NCBI GenBank assembly: GCA_023678885.1
Contig: CM042958.1
Location: 12,580,852 to 12,644,851, forward strand
Origin: Pogostemon cablin
Taxonomy: Eukaryota > Streptophyta > Magnoliopsida > Lamiales > Lamiaceae
DNA length: 64,000 nucleotides
Direction: 5' to 3'
The notes under the pieces were generated by a model. It was not told the origin of the DNA. It saw only the letters and a program-made list of their open reading frames with translations, and ran no database searches. The position numbers were made by a program, and so were the translations under genes. Positions 60,655 through 64,000 of this stretch are shown one piece after another. The stretch's first letter is position 1. Each line of letters starts with the position of its first letter.

Positions 60655-61056
60655 TTGGGACCCCCACCAGGGCCACCGCCCATGCCTAGCGATTTGTGGA
60701 TGAGGTAAAACGCATGTAGTACTCCAAATAGCATATAAATATCTCAAGTGGTTATAGAGAGAGTTTATTGCGCTTGCAAAGAGGATGAATCCCCTCAAAT
60801 AACTCATAAAGAGGACTTATTGTGTTTACAATATGTCACATCTAAGTGACTTATAAAGATAATTTTCTATTTAACTAAGTTAGTAAGAGACCAAATAACT
60901 CATAAAGAGGACTTATTGCATTTACAATTGATCAGATCTAAGTGACTTATAAAGATAATTTACTATTTAACTAAATTTGTAAGGGATCAAAATGTAGTTG
61001 TCATCATCTCAATTAGAAAGTTTTTTCATAATTGTTTATACCAATTGAGCTATGGA
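60655..61056 (-). repeat. SINE-derived region with internal tandem units
   Basis: 60660-60790 aligns with the SINE body (CACCGCCC, TGAGGTAAAACGC, CTCAAGTGGTTATAGAGAG). It is followed by two 96-bp units starting CAAATAACTCATAAAGAGG (60796 and 60892), themselves related to the SINE body by AAGTGACTTATAAAGA. The right end carries an A-box-like CATAGCTCAATTGGTATA on the minus strand (about 61039-61056). Confidence 0.65.
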
Positions 61057-62230
61057 AAAGTAGAAAGATGATTTTTTAAAATTTGTACTCCCTTTGTTTA
61101 TCGATAAAGTATCAATTTGTTTTTTATAAGTAAATTAAGAAATATCATTATTTAAAATAATGTGGGTCGTGATATTAGTTTTGGTGGATCGCGTGGAAAA
61201 AGTATAAGACGATTTTTTTTAATTTGTACTCTTTTTATTCATCGGTAAGGTATCGATTTACTTTTATATGTAGATTAAGAAATATCATTATTTTAAATAA
61301 AATCGATAGTTGTATTAACAATGATATATCATGTGTGGAACACGTGTTTCCTAAAAAGAAAAAATACATAATTTAGAATGAATTATTAAAATGACAAAAT
61401 TAATTACATAAAGCATATGCGTTTATTAATATACTCCACTTTAAATGAATGTTCACGTGATTTAAGGGTTATAGTATTAAATTGTTAATAACATACACGT
61501 TTAGATAAAATAAAATATTTTTAGAAAAAAATATTAACCGCTCATTTTAAATTGACGGTTGTATCACTTAAATAATCTCGAAGATAAGCACTTGTGCAAA
61601 ATAGATAAAAAAGTGATAATATTGTAATAAAAAATAAAACCCGCTTAATAAAAAGTGATAGCGGTAAAATAGATTATTTAATGAACAATTTAAAATATAA
61701 ATAAAAAGTGATAGTATCAACTCCATTAAAAAATATGATTAATTAAAAAAAATGTAAAAAAAATTGTTAACCTTACATTTTAACAGATTTTGAATAATGT
61801 ATAATTGAAATTTAAGTTGCAAAATTAAAGTACCCAAGAAAAATAGTAACATAAAATAGTGGGATAAAAGGGAAACATAAATGGGGCAGATTTGAAAATT
61901 TAATATAGTAAAAGAGATTTTAATTTTGATGAGGCGTCATCTCTACAGTTTTTTTATTTATTTTAATAATTAATTAATATAGATAATTACTTATATTTAT
62001 TTTAAGATATAAATATGAATGTTATCAAATCAAAATTAATTATTAATTAAAATTTTAGTAGATAAATACGTGTAATTAAAATTTTAATAAATAAATACAT
62101 GTGTTTACTTAAATATTTGAATTAGGATGTCACCAAATCTTATTTTAAAATATAGCAAAAAAAAATTAAAAATCCTTCACTTATGATCTTTTACTCATTC
62201 ACTTCACACTATAAAAATTATCCTCGCAAA
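61057..62230. other. AT-rich DNA with MITE remnants
   Basis: Two eroded Stowaway-like left ends in tandem (near 61086, CTCCCTTTGTTTATCG, and 61228, CTCTTTTTATTCATCG). 61590-61740 carries AAAAAGTGATA blocks, the reverse complement of the MITE at 62829-63077. No gene. Confidence 0.5.
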
Positions 62231-63620
62231 ACCTTCTTCAAGTTAGTATTCAAATTTTTATTTATTTTATTTAAATTTTTTTGATTAATATTTTATTTTT
62301 TATTTTTTTATTCATACATATTTTTTTATTTTGAATTTCTTTATACTAATGAGTTGATGTTCAATTTATATACTCTATGATTTTCTCTTCAAACTTTCAT
62401 CAAGTTTTAAACTTTTTTATAAGCACAAAATTTTCCTTTTGAAAAATTCTTCAAGTTTTAAAGAATACTCCGATGTTTTATTTGTTTATTTATTTAATTT
62501 TTTTATTAATTTCGTTATATTTTATTTTAAATTTCTTTTGATTTTTATCTTTTTATTAATACTAATAAAGTCTATTTATTTGTATTTTTTCTTTAACTTT
62601 GTGATGATTTTTTTTCTTTAAATTTCAAATTCACCTTTTCTTCTTGTTAATTCCGTAATAATTTCTTATAATTAACACATTTATCAATTTATTATTTTAT
62701 TTTTTATATTTATTTATTTTATTAATTTTTATTAATATATATGTTGATTTCGTTTAATTTTTTAATTACCTAAAGCTTTCTTCAAGTTATCAATTTATTA
62801 TTTTATTTTTAAAATTTATTTATTATATGGGTAGGTCTTGCGTGAGATCGTCTCACGTGACACCATTTTTCACTTTTTAAAATAGTTATCACTTTCGCTA
62901 TAAAACATTATCACTTTTGCTATAGAATGTTATTACTTTTTATTTATACTATAAATTGTTCATAAAATATCATTATCACTTTTCATTGATTATTATTACT
63001 TTCCTATGTAAAAATTATCATTTTCTGGCCGTCTCACGTAAGCCTTTACGTGAGACGATCTCACACAAGTCTTTGCCTTATTATATTAATTTTTATTAAT
63101 ATATATGTTGATTTTGTTTAATCTTTTAATTACCTGAAGTTTCTTCAAGTTAGTATTCAATTATTTACTTATTTATTTAAATTTATTTTGATTAATTTTT
63201 TTTTATTCATACATATTCATTTATTTTGAATTTCTCTATTTATCAACGTTGATGTTCAATTTGTATACTCTATAATTTTCTCTTCAAGCTTTCTTCAAGT
63301 TTTAAACTTTTTAATACGCACAAAAATTATCCTTTTGAAACTTTCTTCAAGTTTTAAAGAATTGACTCCGATATTTTATTTATTTTGTTTAATTTTTTTA
63401 ATAATTTCATTTTAATTTATTTTAAATTTTTTTTATCTTATTAATACTAATTAAGTTTATTTATTTGTATTTTTTCTTTAACTTTGTGATGATTTTTTCT
63501 CTTTAAATTTCAAATTCACCTATTCTTTTTGTTAATTCCGTAATTTATTATTTTATTTTTTAAATTTATTTATTTTATTACTTTTTATTAACATATATAT
63601 GTTGATTTCGTTTAATTTTT
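62231..63620. repeat. Direct duplication of AT-rich DNA, offset about 0.9 kb
   Basis: CTTCAAGTTAGTATTCAA occurs near 62240 and 63147, TCAAGTTTTAAACTTTTT near 62400 and 63296, CTTTAACTTTGTGATGATTT at 62592 and 63477. The block containing TATATGTTGATTTCG occurs three times (about 62738, 63094, 63597). The MITE at 62829 lies between the two units. Confidence 0.75.
62829..63077. mobile_element. Mutator-type MITE, 249 bp
   Basis: Perfect 9-bp duplication TTATTATAT (62820-62828, 63078-63086). Ends GGGTAGGTCTTGCGTGAGAT and, in reverse complement, GGCAAAGACTTGTGTGAGAT, both continuing into CGTCTCACG. The middle consists of TATCACTTTT blocks. Confidence 0.88.
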
Positions 63621-64000
63621 TAATTAAAAGAAATATTAAATATTATATATATATATATATATATATATTGGTTTCATTATAATTGGTGAAATTTATCTTT
63701 TCTTTTTATTTAACTTTATAATAATTTCAATATATTTCTTTTATGTTACTAATACATAATATTAAATTTATTTACTTTTAGGGTGATTTTAGATTATATA
63801 TAACGTAAATTGATTTTTTTAATTATTAAATTTAATTTAATAGTGGAAATTAAAATAAAATTTAATCTATGTCCAATTGCACTTTAGTTAGACACTTCTT
63901 TTTAATATACTATATATAGAGATATTTTTAACATAAATTTTAACTTATTTAAATTTATGAAAATATATATTTATCCTAAATTTTGATATATCCTCATATT
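63621..64000. other. AT-rich DNA to the window end
   Basis: Includes a (TA)n run at about 63645-63668. Nothing else recognised. Confidence 0.4.

Overview
The window is nuclear DNA of a flowering plant. It is AT-rich, genes are multi-exon with GT-AG introns, and it carries plant-only families: group III WRKY, BSK pseudokinase, DUF630/DUF632, UGT, PES/ELT acyltransferase and plant LTR retrotransposons. A eudicot, perhaps an asterid, is my guess from composition only. Gene models below were assembled by hand from splice sites; every join given keeps frame and matches the family.  Layout: 1-774 is the 3' part of a group III WRKY gene, cut inside WRKYGQK. 1748-3309 (-) is a plastid-type membrane protein (DUF3593-like) with an 18-nt microexon, divergent from a phytyl/fatty-acid ester synthase-like gene (3870-6025, +). 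6313-6714 (-) is a MADS-like ORF lacking the DNA-contacting N-terminal arm. 7224-9554 is a 2.3-kb long-TIR Mutator-like element with a perfect 9-bp target duplication. 10351-14153 (-) is the nucleoporin SEH1 in eight exons. 14448-15379 is a hAT-type element.  16078-22809 is a decayed Ty3/gypsy element (-) with 298-bp LTRs and a 5-bp duplication, split in reverse transcriptase by a 1.74-kb solo LTR. 23622-24579 is another solo LTR and 25339-25693 a Mutator-type MITE. 26134-27547 (-) is a UGT72-like pseudogene with a stop in its PSPG box. 28240-34556 holds a SINE, then pieces of a MYST histone acetyltransferase pseudogene and of an unidentified two-TM protein pseudogene.  34557-43022 is mainly AT-rich, full of Stowaway-like MITEs, with one small single-exon gene at 40066-40509 (-). 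43023-46092 (-) is BSK1, nine exons. 50051-54166 (-) is an NRG2-like DUF630/DUF632 gene, four exons. 54420-64000 has no gene I can support: MITEs, a SINE-derived tandem array and duplicated AT-rich DNA.  The intact genes are unrelated in function (defence transcription, plastid lipid metabolism, nuclear pore, brassinosteroid/immune signalling, nitrate regulation), as is normal for plant chromosomes. The most interesting parts are the mobile-element architecture with exact target duplications, the microexon, the exitron-like intron, and two adjacent pseudogenes hidden in apparent intergenic DNA.
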